From Mycobacterium sp. (GTDB lineage Bacteria; Actinomycetota; Actinomycetes; Mycobacteriales; Mycobacteriaceae): 14,986 nt of DNA. Shown here in pieces: positions 14,348 to 14,986 of this stretch. Where the stretch lies: NCBI GenBank assembly GCA_025965815.1, contig JAOPWF010000233.1, forward strand, positions 1-14,986, in the 5' to 3' direction. Within the stretch, counting starts at the first letter, position 1; each line of letters begins with the position of its first letter. The notes beneath the pieces were generated by a model, which saw only the letters and a list, made by a program, of their open reading frames with translations, searched no databases and was not told the DNA's origin. The position numbers were made by a program, and so were the translations under genes.

Positions 14348-14922
14348 CCTGGGCGGCACTACTGCTGGCTGCCGCACTGCTGACGAACGCAGGGCCATCT
14401 CGGGTCCGCGCCCGGGCCGGGCTCAAAGCTGAGCCACGGCAACGGTCACCGGAGACCGGCGGCCGCGGAGATCCGTTGGCCGTCGCATCCAGCCTGGATG
14501 TGCTGGCGGTGTGCCTGACCGCCGGGATGCCGGTATCGAGCGCCGCGGCGGCGACCGCGCCCGCCGCCCCGCCCCAGCTGGCCCGGCTGCTGACCCGCGC
14601 CGCCGACCTGCTCGCGCTGGGTGCCGACCCCGCCACGGCCTGGTCGAGCCCGGACGGCTCGCTGGATCACCAGTGCGAAGCGCTGCTGCGGCTGGCGCGC
14701 CGATCGGCGTCGTCGGGTGCCGCGCTGGCCCACGGCATCGCTGACCTCGCGGAGCAGAGCAGGAACCAGGCGGCGGACTCGGCGGCCGCCGCGGCCGAGC
14801 GGGCTGCGGTGCTCATCGCGGCTCCACTCGGCCTGTGCTACCTGCCGGCGTTCGTGTGCCTGGGCATCGTCCCGGTGGTGGCCGGGCTGGCCGGTGATGT
14901 GCTGCGGTCGGGTCTCGTGTGA
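14344..14922 (+). CDS. tadC: TadC-like inner-membrane platform protein
   Basis: A 192-residue second T2SSF-type protein, orthologue of Rv3657c. An N-terminal hydrophobic helix (2-14) is followed by a variable linker. The F-domain motif LDVLAVCLTAGMPVSSAA is at 51-68, with helical repeats to about 150 and a C-terminal hydrophobic region (about 156-185). It is the partner of TadB in the pilus assembly platform. The GTG start at 14344 overlaps the tadB stop (GTGA), the third consecutive 4 nt overlap in the operon. A 26-codon upstream extension would overlap tadB and is rejected. In M. tuberculosis the next gene is the Flp-type pilin; only 64 bp remain here, so it is not visible. Confidence 0.86.
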   Translation: MTWAALLLAAALLTNAGPSRVRARAGLKAEPRQRSPETGGRGDPLAVASSLDVLAVCLTAGMPVSSAAAATAPAAPPQLARLLTRAADLLALGADPATAWSSPDGSLDHQCEALLRLARRSASSGAALAHGIADLAEQSRNQAADSAAAAAERAAVLIAAPLGLCYLPAFVCLGIVPVVAGLAGDVLRSGLV

Positions 14923-14946
14923 CCCGCAGTGCGGACAGGAGATTTC

Positions 14947-14979
14947 TCGCGGATGGTCCGCGAAGCCCCGAACCGGGGC
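14947..14979 (+). repeat. Two tandem hairpins after tadC
   Basis: TCGCGGA-TGG-TCCGCGA (14947-14963) and GCCCCG-AAC-CGGGGC (14965-14979) are two perfect short inverted repeats, one base apart, starting 25 nt after the tadC stop. They lie where the intergenic region before the expected pilin gene should be. They may act in attenuation, processing or mRNA stability between the assembly genes and the pilin. No T-tract is visible before the window ends. Confidence 0.5.
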
Positions 14980-14986
14980 GGATCGG

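Noticed and set aside
14919..14986. Start of the next gene: GTG 14919 overlapping the tadC stop, or ATG 14953 with AGGAG upstream
   Set aside because: The two candidates are in different frames, the ATG lies inside a hairpin, and neither short peptide resembles the N-terminus of a Flp pilin before the window ends.

Overview
The window is high-GC actinobacterial DNA and reads as a mycobacterial chromosome, most likely a non-tuberculous, Mycolicibacterium-type species (inferred from gene content and codon use; the species cannot be named from sequence alone). Gene order matches, in inverted orientation, the M. tuberculosis block Rv3676 (crp) to Rv3657c (tadC-like). It is a conserved core segment, with no insertion sequence, prophage, tRNA, rRNA or CRISPR array that I can see.

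Layout. 1-284: the 5' part of crp (minus). 387-788: a small membrane protein (minus). 907-4337: a tight plus-strand operon of nth (endonuclease III), a membrane-anchored TlpA-like thioredoxin, a Nudix CoA pyrophosphatase and the membrane serine protease marP. 4330-5810: an ephE-type alpha/beta hydrolase and a holin-X-like membrane protein, a coupled minus-strand pair that converges on marP. 6021-6740: a secreted chymotrypsin-fold protease (plus). 6809-8761: acetyl-CoA synthetase acs (minus). 8867-9613: a Fic-fold-like protein whose catalytic motif is degenerate (plus). 10048-10905: a membrane-tethered HAD-IB phosphatase (minus). 11320-14922: ssd (TadZ/CpaE-like) with tadA, tadB and tadC, every junction overlapping by 4 nt.

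The richest non-coding content surrounds the HAD phosphatase. The 434 bp gene-free stretch 9614-10047 holds the Ms1/MTS2823 RNA (core-RNA-polymerase-binding RNA) on the minus strand, with a visible promoter, long-range helices and a strong terminator. The interval 10906-11319 holds the 6C/B11 small RNA on the plus strand, with two hairpins carrying C-run loops, followed by a repeat-dense leader in front of ssd. Two abundant mycobacterial sRNAs therefore flank one phosphatase gene.

Regulation. Four genes (nth, acs, the Fic-like gene and the HAD gene) have a TANNNT -10 hexamer placed 6-8 nt before the start codon and no Shine-Dalgarno sequence, which predicts leaderless mRNAs. A 9/10 match to the mycobacterial CRP operator (TGTGA-N6-TCACA) lies exactly over the acs -10 element, and an 8/10 match lies upstream of ssd; crp itself is at the left edge of the window. 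Functional themes are carbon and redox status (crp, acs, CoA pyrophosphatase), envelope and acid stress (marP, the thioredoxin, the secreted protease), global RNA regulation (Ms1, 6C) and Flp/Tad pilus assembly.
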